The notes: generated by a model not told the origin, from the sequence alone. A stretch of DNA of 64,000 bases from Lacinutrix sp. MedPE-SW (GCF_001874145.1 NZ_MPCX01000002.1:248001-312000); one strand, 5' to 3'. Positions 9,757 to 18,124 are shown, counted from the stretch's first letter. Program-made: numbers and translations.

Positions 9757-10104
9757 TTATTTTCGTTTTACTAAAGCAAAAAAATCGTTTTCTAATGGTA
9801 AATAACCTTGATCATAAACAAAGTAGTAAACAGTACCAGCTTTGGTAGTATAAATACTTGTAAAGTAATTAAAATCGAACCCTTTTTCTATAAGTTTCGT
9901 TTTTGTGGTTTTGGTTTTTTGCTCTGGATTCAAGTTTTCTAATATTCTCCAGTTTTTTCTTAAACGGTTATTAATATTTCTTATTAAGTTTTTTCCATCT
10001 TTATTAATTTTATTATTAAATGCATTTCGACAGCCATCACTACAGAATTTTTTATCGATTCTGCCAACAATTTTGTCACCACATTCAGGGCATTTTTTTT
10101 GCAT
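9757..10104 (-). CDS. small zinc-ribbon protein (DUF2116-like)
   Basis: 115 residues. The N-terminus carries two Cys pairs, CPECGDK and FCSDGCRNAF, a four-Cys treble-clef or zinc-ribbon pattern like DUF2116 proteins. The rest is basic and helical, then strand-rich (about 70-110). No signal peptide, so cytoplasmic; a nucleic-acid or protein contact role is only a guess. Its start overlaps the GNAT gene by 20 bases, showing tight coupling. Confidence 0.8.
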   Translation of the reverse strand: MQKKCPECGDKIVGRIDKKFCSDGCRNAFNNKINKDGKNLIRNINNRLRKNWRILENLNPEQKTKTTKTKLIEKGFDFNYFTSIYTTKAGTVYYFVYDQGYLPLENDFFALVKRK

Positions 10105-10636
10105 AATTGTTTTTATTTAGTTCGTACCAATTAATCATCTCGTTTTCAAAAGGAAATTGCTCAATATAATTTAAGCCTATTTTTTTTAGTATTTTATTAG
10201 ATGCTATATTTCCTGTTTCTGCAGCACCTACTATGGTGTCTAAATTCATTGTGTTGAATCCATATTCTAATGATGCGATTGCAGTTTCAAAGGCATAACC
10301 TTTGTTCCAGAAACGTTCTATTAATCTATAGCCAACATCGTAAAAGTCTCTTTTATCACCTAATGTTTCTTGCTCTCCTGTATTAAATTTTAATCCAGAC
10401 CAACCAATAAATTCATTTGAAGCTTTTTCTATAACAGCAAATCTTCCAATACCACGAGTTTGATATTGATTTATAATTTTATTTATATTTTCTTGTGCCT
10501 CTGCTTTAGTTTTAATAGGTTTTTTACCTAAGTATACATGTACATTTGGGTTGGAGTCCAACTCAAACATACCATCTAAATCTGTAGCTCTTATTTCTCT
10601 TAAAATTAGCCTTTGGGTTTCTATGTGTGTACTCAT
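10085..10636 (-). CDS. GNAT family N-acetyltransferase (RimJ/RimL type)
   Basis: 183 residues covering a whole GNAT domain. It starts with the RimJ-like IETQRLILREIRATDLDGM segment. It carries FIGWSGLKF, VGYRLIERFWNKGYAFETA (the acetyl-CoA pyrophosphate loop region with RFWNKGYA) and a C-terminal NIASNKILKKIGL helix. RimJ/L-like enzymes transfer acetyl from acetyl-CoA to protein N-termini or small amines; the acceptor cannot be named here. It is the first gene of a four-gene minus-strand unit. Confidence 0.88.
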   Translation of the reverse strand: MSTHIETQRLILREIRATDLDGMFELDSNPNVHVYLGKKPIKTKAEAQENINKIINQYQTRGIGRFAVIEKASNEFIGWSGLKFNTGEQETLGDKRDFYDVGYRLIERFWNKGYAFETAIASLEYGFNTMNLDTIVGAAETGNIASNKILKKIGLNYIEQFPFENEMINWYELNKNNYAKKMP

Positions 10637-10695
10637 TTTATTTGTGTTTGTTTAAACAGTGTTTTGAAAATCAGTAGTGTAAGATACTAATTAAT

Positions 10696-10730
10696 CGTTT
10701 ACAAACGACAACAAACGCTTACAATCGACA
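10696..10730. repeat. two 15-base direct repeats, 20-base period, upstream of ssb
   Basis: CGTTTACAAACGACA (10696-10710) and CGCTTACAATCGACA (10716-10730) match at 13 of 15 positions and are spaced by exactly 20 bases, about two helical turns. The first contains the palindrome CGTTT-AC-AAACG. They lie in the divergent space between the GNAT gene and ssb and could be a binding site for a regulator; this is inference. Confidence 0.45.
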
Positions 10731-10836
10731 TTAAATACGTAAATACCGAATAACTTTTTACTTCTACAAGATCTTTGCAGTGTCGAAACATAAGAACTCG
10801 ATGGTATTAACTGTTTAACACGAAAAATTAAAAATT

Positions 10837-11172
10837 ATGAACACGCTTAAAAACAAAGTACAGTTAATTGGTAACTTAGGTCAAGATCCAGAAATTATCA
10901 ATTTAGAATCAGGAAAAATGTTAGCTAAATTTTCTATCGCAACAAACGATAGCTATAAAAATGCTAATGGTGAAAAAATCACCGATACGCAATGGCACAA
11001 TGTTGTTGCTTGGGGAAAAACAGCACAAATTATAGAGAAGTATGTAACAAAAGGAAAAGAAGTTGCTATAGAAGGAAAACTTACAACAAGAAGTTGGGAA
11101 GATAAAGATGGAATGAAACGCTACATAACAGAGGTTGTATGTAACGAGCTATTAATGCTTGGAAATAAATAA
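10837..11172 (+). CDS. ssb: short single-stranded DNA-binding protein
   Basis: 111 residues. The whole protein is one OB-fold: LKNKVQLIGNLGQDPEI at the start, then KFSIATND, the signature TQWHNVVAWGKTAQII, VTKGKEVAIEGKL and YITEVVCNELLML at the end. Bacterial Ssb normally has 150-180 residues and a disordered C-tail ending in an acidic tip (DDDIPF-like) that recruits repair and replication proteins. This one stops right after the OB-fold at LMLGNK and has no such tip. It is therefore probably an auxiliary Ssb rather than the main replication protein. The gene stands alone, with direct repeats upstream and a strong terminator downstream. Confidence 0.92.
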   Translation: MNTLKNKVQLIGNLGQDPEIINLESGKMLAKFSIATNDSYKNANGEKITDTQWHNVVAWGKTAQIIEKYVTKGKEVAIEGKLTTRSWEDKDGMKRYITEVVCNELLMLGNK

Positions 11173-11188
11173 GCATATAAAACATAAT

Positions 11189-11220
11189 AAAAAAAGGCTC
11201 ACTTAAGTGAGCCTTTTTTT
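11189..11220. terminator. bidirectional intrinsic terminator between ssb and the EEP gene
   Basis: A perfect palindrome (GGCTCACTT/AAGTGAGCC, 11196-11213) flanked by A and T runs serves both convergent genes. Confidence 0.9.
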
Positions 11221-12217
11221 ATTTTTTAGAGAGTATTAAATACACAGGGAAATGGTCACTATAACCACCTTTGTAGCGTTTGCCAACATACGTTCTATAA
11301 GGAGAACCTTTATATTTGCCGTCGCGTTCTTTTAAAAAATCTTCATCAAAAATATTAGCATTCACAAATCTTAAGGCATTTTTTTTACGTTCAAAAAAAT
11401 TGTGAGTAATTAAAACTTGATCAAATAAATTCCATCTTTGGTTATGGCTAGTTGTACCGCGATCTCGAGACAAAAGTGTTCGCATTGGGTTAAACAAGCC
11501 ATGACTAAGCTCTAGAGATTTTATACTTTTACTAAAAGGATCATCGTTAAAATCACCCATTACAATTATTTTAGCTTCACTGTTTTTTTCTTTTAATTCT
11601 GTTATTATTTCGGTTACTTTTTGCGAAGCTTTCATACGTTTATATTCAGTTTCCACATCACCAGATCGTCGAGATGGCCAATGGTTAACAAGCACATGTA
11701 GCTCTAAGCCTTCAAATAAACCACTAACTAATAATATATCTCTTGTTAAATCTACTACACCCAAATCGTCTACTAAATCTAGAGTATAAGATTTAGAATA
11801 GGCAACTTTAAACACAGACTCATCGTAAAGTAAAGCAACATCAATGCCTCGCTCATCTGGAGAATCATAATGTACAAAATCGTAGTTATATTCCTTAAGG
11901 TGTTTAGAGTTTACTAAATCTTTTAAAACAGCTTCGTTTTCAATTTCAGCTAAACCAACAATTGCAGGATGTCTATTAACATCTTTTTTTCCAATATTAG
12001 AAATAACGTAACCAATTTTTCGTAGTTTATTATTGTAACGTTTTATACTCCATTTTTTTTCAGAATTAGGAGTCATATCACTGTCTCGTGTTAATTCATC
12101 ATCATAAACATCAAATAGGTTTTCAATATTATAAAAAGCGATACAGTGTCTTTTTCTTTTAGATTTAAAGAAGTTTAATTTCAATTTTTTTAGATTTGAT
12201 AGAGTTAAAAATAGCAA
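11219..12217 (-). CDS. endonuclease/exonuclease/phosphatase (EEP) family protein
   Basis: Up to 332 residues. EEP-fold motifs occur in order: FYNIENLFD (metal-binding Asn and Glu of the first strand), VGLAEIEN, IVMGDFNDDP (catalytic Asp and Asn), WNLFDQVLIT, and the C-terminal GYSDHFPVYL (catalytic His). The catalytic set is complete. The family includes nucleases, phosphodiesterases and lipid phosphatases, so the substrate is open. No clear signal peptide is seen. A -7 promoter box overlaps the assigned ATG (12215-12217), so translation may instead begin at an in-frame TTG near 12184, about 11 codons in, which keeps the whole domain. Confidence 0.88.
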   Translation of the reverse strand: MLFLTLSNLKKLKLNFFKSKRKRHCIAFYNIENLFDVYDDELTRDSDMTPNSEKKWSIKRYNNKLRKIGYVISNIGKKDVNRHPAIVGLAEIENEAVLKDLVNSKHLKEYNYDFVHYDSPDERGIDVALLYDESVFKVAYSKSYTLDLVDDLGVVDLTRDILLVSGLFEGLELHVLVNHWPSRRSGDVETEYKRMKASQKVTEIITELKEKNSEAKIIVMGDFNDDPFSKSIKSLELSHGLFNPMRTLLSRDRGTTSHNQRWNLFDQVLITHNFFERKKNALRFVNANIFDEDFLKERDGKYKGSPYRTYVGKRYKGGYSDHFPVYLILSKK

Positions 12218-12221
12218 ATTT
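12214..12221 (-). promoter_or_regulatory. -7 box overlapping the EEP gene start
   Basis: On the minus strand the sequence is TAAATTTG, a match to TAnnTTTG, lying over the first ATG of the gene. If used, transcription would begin inside the assigned coding region. Confidence 0.35.
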
Positions 12222-12239
12222 AATCTGCTTTCAATTGAT

Positions 12240-12247
12240 TAACTTTG
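12240..12247 (+). promoter_or_regulatory. -7 box for hflX
   Basis: TAACTTTG matches TAnnTTTG and lies 17 bases before the hflX ATG. The -33 element is not clear. Confidence 0.4.
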
Positions 12248-12264
12248 TGTTTTAAAATAAATTT

Positions 12265-13494
12265 ATGTTAGAAAAGAAAGATGTAGAATTAGAAAGTGCT
12301 GTTCTAATAGGAATTATTACTAAAGATCAGGACGAAGAACGCTCTAAAGAATATTTAGATGAGTTGGAGTTTTTAACTTACACAGCCGGTGGAGATGTAA
12401 AAAAGCGTTTTACACAAAAAATGGATATGCCTAATCCTAAAACCTTTATTGGTACAGGAAAAATGGAAGATGTTCGCCAGTATATTGAAGCTAATAATAT
12501 TAGTACTGCAATTTTTGATGATGAGTTGTCTGCAGCTCAAGAACGTAATATCTCTAAAATATTAAACTGTAAAGTATTAGACAGAACAAATTTAATATTA
12601 GATATTTTTGCACAACGAGCACAAACCAGTGCGGCAAGAACACAAGTAGAATTAGCACAATTTGAATATTTATTACCGCGACTAAAAGGAATGTGGACAC
12701 ACCTTGAAAGACAAAAAGGTGGTATAGGTATGCGTGGACCTGGAGAAACAGAAATTGAAACAGATAGACGTATAGTTCGTGACCGTATTGCATTATTAAA
12801 AGCAAAAATTAAAACAATAGACAAACAAATGTCTGTGCAACGCGGTAATCGAGGTAAAATGGTTCGTGTCGCTTTAGTTGGGTATACCAACGTAGGTAAA
12901 TCTACCTTAATGAATACCATTAGTAAAAGTAAAGTATTTGCAGAAAACAAGCTTTTTGCAACTTTAGATACTACAGTTAGAAAAGTAGTAATACAAAACC
13001 TACCATTTTTATTAAGCGATACAGTAGGTTTTATACGTAAACTACCTACGCAATTAGTAGAGAGTTTTAAAAGTACATTAGACGAGGTTCGTGAGGCAGA
13101 TTTATTACTACATGTTGTAGATATTTCTCACCCTAATTTTGAAGACCATATAGCATCTGTAAACAAAATTCTTGGTGAAATAGATAGTAGCAATAAGCCA
13201 ACAATAATGGTTTTTAATAAAATTGATGCTTATCAAGCCAAACCATACGATGAAACCGATTTAATTGCAGAAAGAACCGAAGAACATTACAGTCTTGCCG
13301 AGTGGAAAAGAACTTGGATGAATCGAGTTGGTGAGGATAATGCATTATTTATTTCGGCATTAAACAAGAAAAACTTAGAAGACTTTAAAAAACGTGTTTA
13401 CGATGAGGTAAGACAAATACACATTACACGTTTCCCATATAATCATTTTCTATATCCAGATTACGATTATGAAAACATGGGAGAAGAAGAATAA
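12265..13494 (+). CDS. hflX: ribosome-associated GTPase HflX
   Basis: 409 residues. The N-terminal HflX domain (about 10-195) includes the glycine-rich RLKGMWTHLERQKGGIGMRG segment and the GPGETEIETDRR motif diagnostic of HflX. The G domain follows: P-loop GYTNVGKST at about 206-214, DTVGF (G3), FNKID (G4) and SALNKKN (G5). HflX splits and rescues stalled or heat-damaged ribosomes and binds the 50S subunit. The C-terminal extension after the G domain is short and ends with acidic residues. A structured repeat and a strong terminator follow. Confidence 0.96.
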   Translation: MLEKKDVELESAVLIGIITKDQDEERSKEYLDELEFLTYTAGGDVKKRFTQKMDMPNPKTFIGTGKMEDVRQYIEANNISTAIFDDELSAAQERNISKILNCKVLDRTNLILDIFAQRAQTSAARTQVELAQFEYLLPRLKGMWTHLERQKGGIGMRGPGETEIETDRRIVRDRIALLKAKIKTIDKQMSVQRGNRGKMVRVALVGYTNVGKSTLMNTISKSKVFAENKLFATLDTTVRKVVIQNLPFLLSDTVGFIRKLPTQLVESFKSTLDEVREADLLLHVVDISHPNFEDHIASVNKILGEIDSSNKPTIMVFNKIDAYQAKPYDETDLIAERTEEHYSLAEWKRTWMNRVGEDNALFISALNKKNLEDFKKRVYDEVRQIHITRFPYNHFLYPDYDYENMGEEE

Positions 13495-13504
13495 ATTAAT
13501 AAGG

Positions 13505-13592
13505 GCGTTACCTAAAGGTCAGGCTATACGTTATATCTTTTTTTTGCCATATATGGCAGCAAAAAAAAGGATGCCACTACTATCCTTAACGC
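13505..13592. repeat. structured intergenic repeat, copy A
   Basis: An 88-base element bounded by a 6-bp terminal inverted repeat (GCGTTA at 13505-13510, TAACGC at 13587-13592). Inside is a poly-T/poly-A hairpin around the palindrome GCCATATATGGC. The core after the left end (from GGTCAGGCT to ATGCCACT and on to ATCC) is shared almost base for base with the copy at 39628-39732. It encodes no protein. It lies between hflX and the hflX terminator. I recall similar elements between genes in other Flavobacteriaceae genomes, but could not check this here. Confidence 0.75.
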
Positions 13593-13628
13593 AAAAAAAG
13601 CACTTCTTTTATTAGAAGTGCTTTTTTT
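13593..13628 (+). terminator. intrinsic terminator after hflX
   Basis: GCACTTCT (13600-13607) pairs with AGAAGTGC (13614-13621) around a 6-base loop, flanked by A and T runs, so it could act in both directions. Confidence 0.88.
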
Positions 13629-13702
13629 AATATAATTAGAACCAACATTATATATAATACCGTATCTAAATAAAGCAAGATATTTTCACGTTATAAATAT
13701 TC

Positions 13703-15964
13703 ATGATAAAACAAAAAATAAATTCAGTACTAAAAAATAAATGGGTAAAAAAATGCTTAGCAGCAGGTGTAATAGCCTTAATTTTAGCTATTATTTTTTA
13801 CCTAAGCATCTATTTTGGAGCCTTTGGAAAATTACCAAATACAGCAGCGCTAACAAATTTAAAGCAAGCCGAAGCAACCCAAGTTTTAGATAAAGACAGC
13901 ACACTTATTGGTAAATATTATATTTACGATAGGCAGCCACTAACATACCAAGAATTCCCTAAACACCTTCTAAATGCCTTAATAGCAACAGAAGATGTAA
14001 GATTTTATGAGCATGATGGTGTAGATAATGTTAGTTTATTACGCGTATTTTTTAAAACAATATTATTTCAAGACCAATCCTCAGGTGGCGGTAGTACAAT
14101 AACTTTACAATTAGCAAAAAATCTATTTGGAAGAGATAATCACTTTGTATTTAGTACAGTAATTAATAAAATAAAAGAATCTATTGTTGCAAAACGAATA
14201 GAAGAAATTTACTCTAAAAAAGAAATACTTACACTGTATCTTAATACTGTACCATTTCCAGACAACACATATGGAATAGAAAGCGCATCGCGCAAATTTT
14301 TTAATGTATCTACAAGTAATTTAACAGTGTCGCAAGCGGCAACATTAGTAGGTAGTTTAAAAGCAAACAGCTATTATAATCCCAGGCGAAATTTAGAAAA
14401 TAGCCAAAAACGGCGTGATGTAGTACTACATCAAATGTTTAAATACAATTTTTTAAAAGAAGCAGAATTAAACAAAGCAAAGCAAGATTCTTTAATTTTA
14501 GACTATCAGTCTTTTAATCACGATTTAGGTTTAGCACCTTATTTTAGAGCACAATTAAAAAAAGAATTAAGCATAATTTTAGCCAATTATAAAAAGCCAA
14601 ATGGCGAACCTTACGATTTGTATAACGATGGTTTAATAGTGCACACAACATTAGACCAACAAATGCAAAAGTATGCGGAAGAAGCTATGCAATCTCACTT
14701 AACAAAACTGCAAAAAGCTTACGAAGCTTCATACGGTAATAATGCACCTTGGAAAACAAATAAAACAATAATTGAGAGCGCTTTAAAAACGTTGCCAGAA
14801 TATAAAAAATATGAAGCATTAGGTTTAGAAAAAAATCAAATTATAGACTCACTTTCTGTAAAACATGAAGTAGAATTATTTAGTTGGGATGGTGTTACAA
14901 AAAAACAAGTATCTACAATAGATAGTTTACAACATTATTTAAAATTTTTAAATACAGGTATGATTGCTTTAGACCCTAAAACTGGAGCAGTAAGAACCTA
15001 TGTTGGTGGTACAGATTATAGATTTTTTAAATACGATCATGTGTCGCAAAGTGAACGTCAAGTAGGTTCAACCTTTAAGCCATTTGTATACACTGCAGCT
15101 ATAGAAAACGGTATGAAACCGTGTACTTATTTTTCGCCAAAAGCCATTACTTATACAGATTATAAAAACTGGACACCAACCAATTCTGGAAGTAAAGCCG
15201 AAGATCCACATATTAACTACAACTTAGAAACTGCCTTAAGCCAGTCTATGAATACCATTGCAGTTAAGGTTTTAAATGAAGTAGGAATAGATAATGTTTT
15301 GCAGCAAGCTAAAAAATTAGGTATTACAAAAGACTTACCTAAAGAACCATCTTTAGCTTTGGGTGTAGCAGAAATTAATATAAAAGAACTTGCCGGCGCT
15401 TATGCCAGTTATGTAAACAATAGTAAACCGGTTAAGCCTTATTTTATTACTAAAATTGAAGATAAAAACGGAGTAGAAATTGTGTCTTTTAAACCAGAAG
15501 AAAACACAACAAAAGCTTATAGTGATAATACAAGGCAAGTTATGTTACAAATAATGAAATCTACTGTAAACTCAGGAACAGCAGCAAGACTTCGTTCCAC
15601 ATATAACTTAAAAAATAATATTGCAGGTAAAACAGGAACTACTCAAGATAATAAAGATGGTTGGTTTGTAGGTATAACACCAAATTTGATTACTGTAAAT
15701 TGGGTTGGTAACGATAATTATAATATTGGTTTTAAAACCACAGGATTAGGGCAAGGTGCAAATTCAGCATTGCCAATTTTTGCTAAATTTTATCAGAAAT
15801 TAAATTTAGATTCAAATTATAATTCAATAACAAAAAGTAATTTTGAAAATCCTTCACCAGATGTTATTGATGCTTTAAACTGTGAAGATGAAAAACGTGA
15901 TGGTTTCTTAAAACGTTTATTTGGTAAAAAGAAAAACGAACGAAAATTTAATAAAAGAGATTAA
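13703..15964 (+). CDS. class A penicillin-binding protein (PBP1A type)
   Basis: 753 residues. A short cytoplasmic tail and one membrane segment (about 19-40) precede a GT51 glycosyltransferase domain. Its catalytic Glu is in ATEDVRFYEHDGVD (about 95), followed by GGSTITLQLAKNL and the YSKKEILTLYLNTVPF motif. The transpeptidase domain has the full active site: S456-TFK (SxxK), S515-MN (SxN) and KTGTT at 643-647. The enzyme polymerises and cross-links peptidoglycan at the inner membrane. The C-terminal tail is basic (KRLFGKKKNERKFNKRD). The gene is alone on its strand and converges with the DUF6265 gene. Confidence 0.95.
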   Translation: MIKQKINSVLKNKWVKKCLAAGVIALILAIIFYLSIYFGAFGKLPNTAALTNLKQAEATQVLDKDSTLIGKYYIYDRQPLTYQEFPKHLLNALIATEDVRFYEHDGVDNVSLLRVFFKTILFQDQSSGGGSTITLQLAKNLFGRDNHFVFSTVINKIKESIVAKRIEEIYSKKEILTLYLNTVPFPDNTYGIESASRKFFNVSTSNLTVSQAATLVGSLKANSYYNPRRNLENSQKRRDVVLHQMFKYNFLKEAELNKAKQDSLILDYQSFNHDLGLAPYFRAQLKKELSIILANYKKPNGEPYDLYNDGLIVHTTLDQQMQKYAEEAMQSHLTKLQKAYEASYGNNAPWKTNKTIIESALKTLPEYKKYEALGLEKNQIIDSLSVKHEVELFSWDGVTKKQVSTIDSLQHYLKFLNTGMIALDPKTGAVRTYVGGTDYRFFKYDHVSQSERQVGSTFKPFVYTAAIENGMKPCTYFSPKAITYTDYKNWTPTNSGSKAEDPHINYNLETALSQSMNTIAVKVLNEVGIDNVLQQAKKLGITKDLPKEPSLALGVAEINIKELAGAYASYVNNSKPVKPYFITKIEDKNGVEIVSFKPEENTTKAYSDNTRQVMLQIMKSTVNSGTAARLRSTYNLKNNIAGKTGTTQDNKDGWFVGITPNLITVNWVGNDNYNIGFKTTGLGQGANSALPIFAKFYQKLNLDSNYNSITKSNFENPSPDVIDALNCEDEKRDGFLKRLFGKKKNERKFNKRD

Positions 15965-15982
15965 TTTTATTATTTATAAACT

Positions 15983-16477
15983 TTATTTCGCTCTTTTGTA
16001 ATAAAAATCTACGGTTATAGGTTCTTTATCCATTTTACCTTCAATCCAAGCATGTATAGAATCTTTTACAGGATTTGAGTAAGATATTTTTGAAGGAAAA
16101 TCATGTTTTAAATTCTCGAAAGTAAAAACACCATTATTAGTAGGTTTCAGCCTAAAAGTTACAGGTTTGTTATCATTTTGGTTATACGCTACAACTGTAA
16201 ATGTTACAGCGTTATCAACTTGTTGTAGTGTTACACGCTCGGCAAAAACGGTATCGTTTTCTACAATAGTATAGCTGTGCGCTTTTAAAGTACTATCGTT
16301 TGTTTTGTGCCAATTTTCAAAAGATTGTTTTTCTTCAGTAATATTTGTCCAACTTCCAACTAACCATTGTAGTTGTTCAATTTTTTCGTAATTCTTTTTT
16401 GATATTTCTGCTTGTTTTTCTTCTTTTTTACAAGAAATAAAAACTAGAATTAAACATAGTAGCGATAATTTTTTCAT
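15983..16477 (-). CDS. DUF6265 lipoprotein
   Basis: 164 residues, signal MKKLSLLCLILVFISC with Cys at 16. The mature part starts with a Lys/Glu linker and then WLVGSWTNITEEKQSFENWHK, followed by strands including TFENLKHDFPSKISY. This GxW and FENxxHDFP pattern fits DUF6265, a lipocalin-like beta-barrel family of unknown ligand. It lies downstream of the DUF3078 terminator and is probably transcribed alone. Confidence 0.82.
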   Translation of the reverse strand: MKKLSLLCLILVFISCKKEEKQAEISKKNYEKIEQLQWLVGSWTNITEEKQSFENWHKTNDSTLKAHSYTIVENDTVFAERVTLQQVDNAVTFTVVAYNQNDNKPVTFRLKPTNNGVFTFENLKHDFPSKISYSNPVKDSIHAWIEGKMDKEPITVDFYYKRAK

Positions 16478-16505
16478 TTTAAACGCCTATAAAACAGTAA
16501 GGTAC

Positions 16506-16540
16506 AAAAAAACGCGTCTCTAAAAAGAAACGCGTTTTAT
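16506..16540 (-). terminator. intrinsic terminator at the end of the suf-linked gene run
   Basis: On the minus strand AAAACGCGTTTC pairs with GAGACGCGTTTT (one G-T pair), followed by a run of T. It lies just after the DUF3078 stop at 16560. Confidence 0.8.
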
Positions 16541-16559
16541 ATTTAAGTATTTTAAAGGT

Positions 16560-17504
16560 TTATAGGTTATAGCTTAAACCTATTAACCAGTAAGATTGTA
16601 ATTTGTTATCTACATTATCAAATGTAGGAATTGCTTGAAGCGGTGTAGCTAAAGGATCGTGTTGCCCTAAAGCATAGTTAAGCGCTTCTTGTTTGTTGCT
16701 TCTTAAACCAAAATCGAAACCAACACCAATCATTTTCCATAATGTGTAGCTAAAAGAGTTTGTCCAAGTTATGTTAGATAAATCTCCACTTTTATAGCTT
16801 TGAAAAGTAGATAAGTTAGATTTAAAGCTAACAGCTCCAATTTGTCTTGTGTAATCTGCAACAATTTTAGCACCTAAAGACGATTCAAAAACAGAATCAC
16901 CATCAGCAAATACAAAATTGTAGTTTAATGGGTGCACAACAACTATTAAGTTTTCTAAAGGTGTCCAAGTACCACCAACACCAACATCTAAGTATCCTGG
17001 ATCATTAAAGTTGTCTAGTAAAGTAGTTCTGTATTCTGCTAAACCAGAAACAGCAAAGTTTTTAGTAAGGTTTCTTCCGTATAAAGAAGAAATGTTAAAA
17101 ACATCTGTAGTTGGGTTAAAACTATCATCATCAGTTGGATCGTTTTTATCATCTAACTTAACCCAGTTTAAATTAGTTGTTAACGCGTTTCTCCAGAAAA
17201 ACTTTTCTTCAATTAAATTAGCAAAACCATTAATAGAAACACCAATGTTACCAGAAGAGTTATCTGGTGTACCTTGAGCATACCAATTGCTAAAGTTAGA
17301 AATGGTTCCACCTATAGTACCAAAAAGACCTTTTCTCCATCCTGGAAGTGCGTCTATTTGAGCTTGTAATGCATTTGCTTCAGCTTGAAATTTATCTGCT
17401 TCGGCTTGTTTTTCTGCTTTTTGAGCTTGAAGCTCTTCTTTAGTCTGTGCGTTAATTGTAAATGTTCCAATTGATAACGCTAGTAATAATAAAAGTTTTT
17501 TCAT
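16560..17504 (-). CDS. DUF3078 outer-membrane protein
   Basis: 314 residues from the ATG at 17502-17504. The frame extends open to 17657, but that extension overlaps the DUF2480 gene and puts about 50 residues before the obvious signal peptide MKKLLLLLALSIGTFTINAQ, so the internal start is chosen. After the signal there is a short coiled coil (about 21-50, Ala/Gln/Glu-rich). Alternating strands follow, with FSNWYAQGTPDNSSG, LTTNLNWVKLDD and a C-terminus ending in SYWLIGLSYNL, consistent with a DUF3078 beta-barrel in the outer membrane. Its function is unknown; I recall the gene next to suf in other Flavobacteriaceae. A terminator follows. Confidence 0.85.
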   Translation of the reverse strand: MKKLLLLLALSIGTFTINAQTKEELQAQKAEKQAEADKFQAEANALQAQIDALPGWRKGLFGTIGGTISNFSNWYAQGTPDNSSGNIGVSINGFANLIEEKFFWRNALTTNLNWVKLDDKNDPTDDDSFNPTTDVFNISSLYGRNLTKNFAVSGLAEYRTTLLDNFNDPGYLDVGVGGTWTPLENLIVVVHPLNYNFVFADGDSVFESSLGAKIVADYTRQIGAVSFKSNLSTFQSYKSGDLSNITWTNSFSYTLWKMIGVGFDFGLRSNKQEALNYALGQHDPLATPLQAIPTFDNVDNKLQSYWLIGLSYNL

Positions 17505-17616
17505 TTTAAATCTTAAAAATTTTATGTTGTAAAAGTAGTAGAAATAGAAATAATAGCTAAAATTACTGTAGCTATTTAGTATAAAATATAGATTAAGTGT
17601 GCTTTTTAAACGATTA

Positions 17617-18120
17617 TTAGCGCTTATAAAGTGGCACAGAAGAACAGGCTTCACCAAATAATATAGATTTTACTACTGGCTTTAATTTGTTACTTAACAT
17701 AATTAATGCACTATTTGGTACTGGCTTTTTAGAGCATCCTTTTATAATAACAGGTTTATCTTTGTAAGTACTAGTGTCTAAATTAGCGATTATTTCTTGA
17801 TATATTTCTGTTTCTAACGCTTCTAAACTCCCTAAAACTGTTTTTTTAGTATATGGTTGAAGCTGTAACGTAATTAACATAAATGCCCAAGCTGGTACAA
17901 TAGCATCGGTAGAGCAGGTAAGTGCAACGTATTGGTTTTCATGTTGTGACCAATTATAGTTTTTTACGCTTTCGCGGAAGTCTTTCTCACGTAAAACAAA
18001 ACCTTCGTACAACCAGTCTTTAATATCAAAAACGACACGTTTTCCTTCAGGATAAAAATCCTCAAGATCAAAAACAACTAATTTACTATTTGCAACGCGA
18101 TTTATAATTTCTTCTGCCAT
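17617..18120 (-). CDS. DUF2480 protein
   Basis: 167 residues, cytoplasmic (no signal). It matches DUF2480: MAEEIINRVANSKLVVFDLEDF at the start, LREKDFRESVKNYNW, an ALTCSTDAIVPAWAFM segment and a C-terminal VIIKGCSKKPVPNSALIML. Three Cys residues are present, one in KGCSKK. The family occurs in Bacteroidetes and its function is unknown; its place at the end of the suf gene run suggests a link to iron-sulfur metabolism (inference). A -7 box at 18125-18132 may give it a separate promoter. Confidence 0.85.
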   Translation of the reverse strand: MAEEIINRVANSKLVVFDLEDFYPEGKRVVFDIKDWLYEGFVLREKDFRESVKNYNWSQHENQYVALTCSTDAIVPAWAFMLITLQLQPYTKKTVLGSLEALETEIYQEIIANLDTSTYKDKPVIIKGCSKKPVPNSALIMLSNKLKPVVKSILFGEACSSVPLYKR

Positions 18121-18124
18121 AATA

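Noticed and set aside
12537-12950. Open frames on the strand opposite hflX
   Set aside because: They lie over the conserved GTPase sequence and have no recognisable motif.
13505-13592. Insertion-sequence remnant or transposon end
   Set aside because: There is no transposase and no target duplication was seen; the paired changes between copies fit a structured element better.
17505-17657. N-terminal extension of the DUF3078 frame
   Set aside because: It would overlap the DUF2480 gene and put some 50 residues before an obvious signal peptide.
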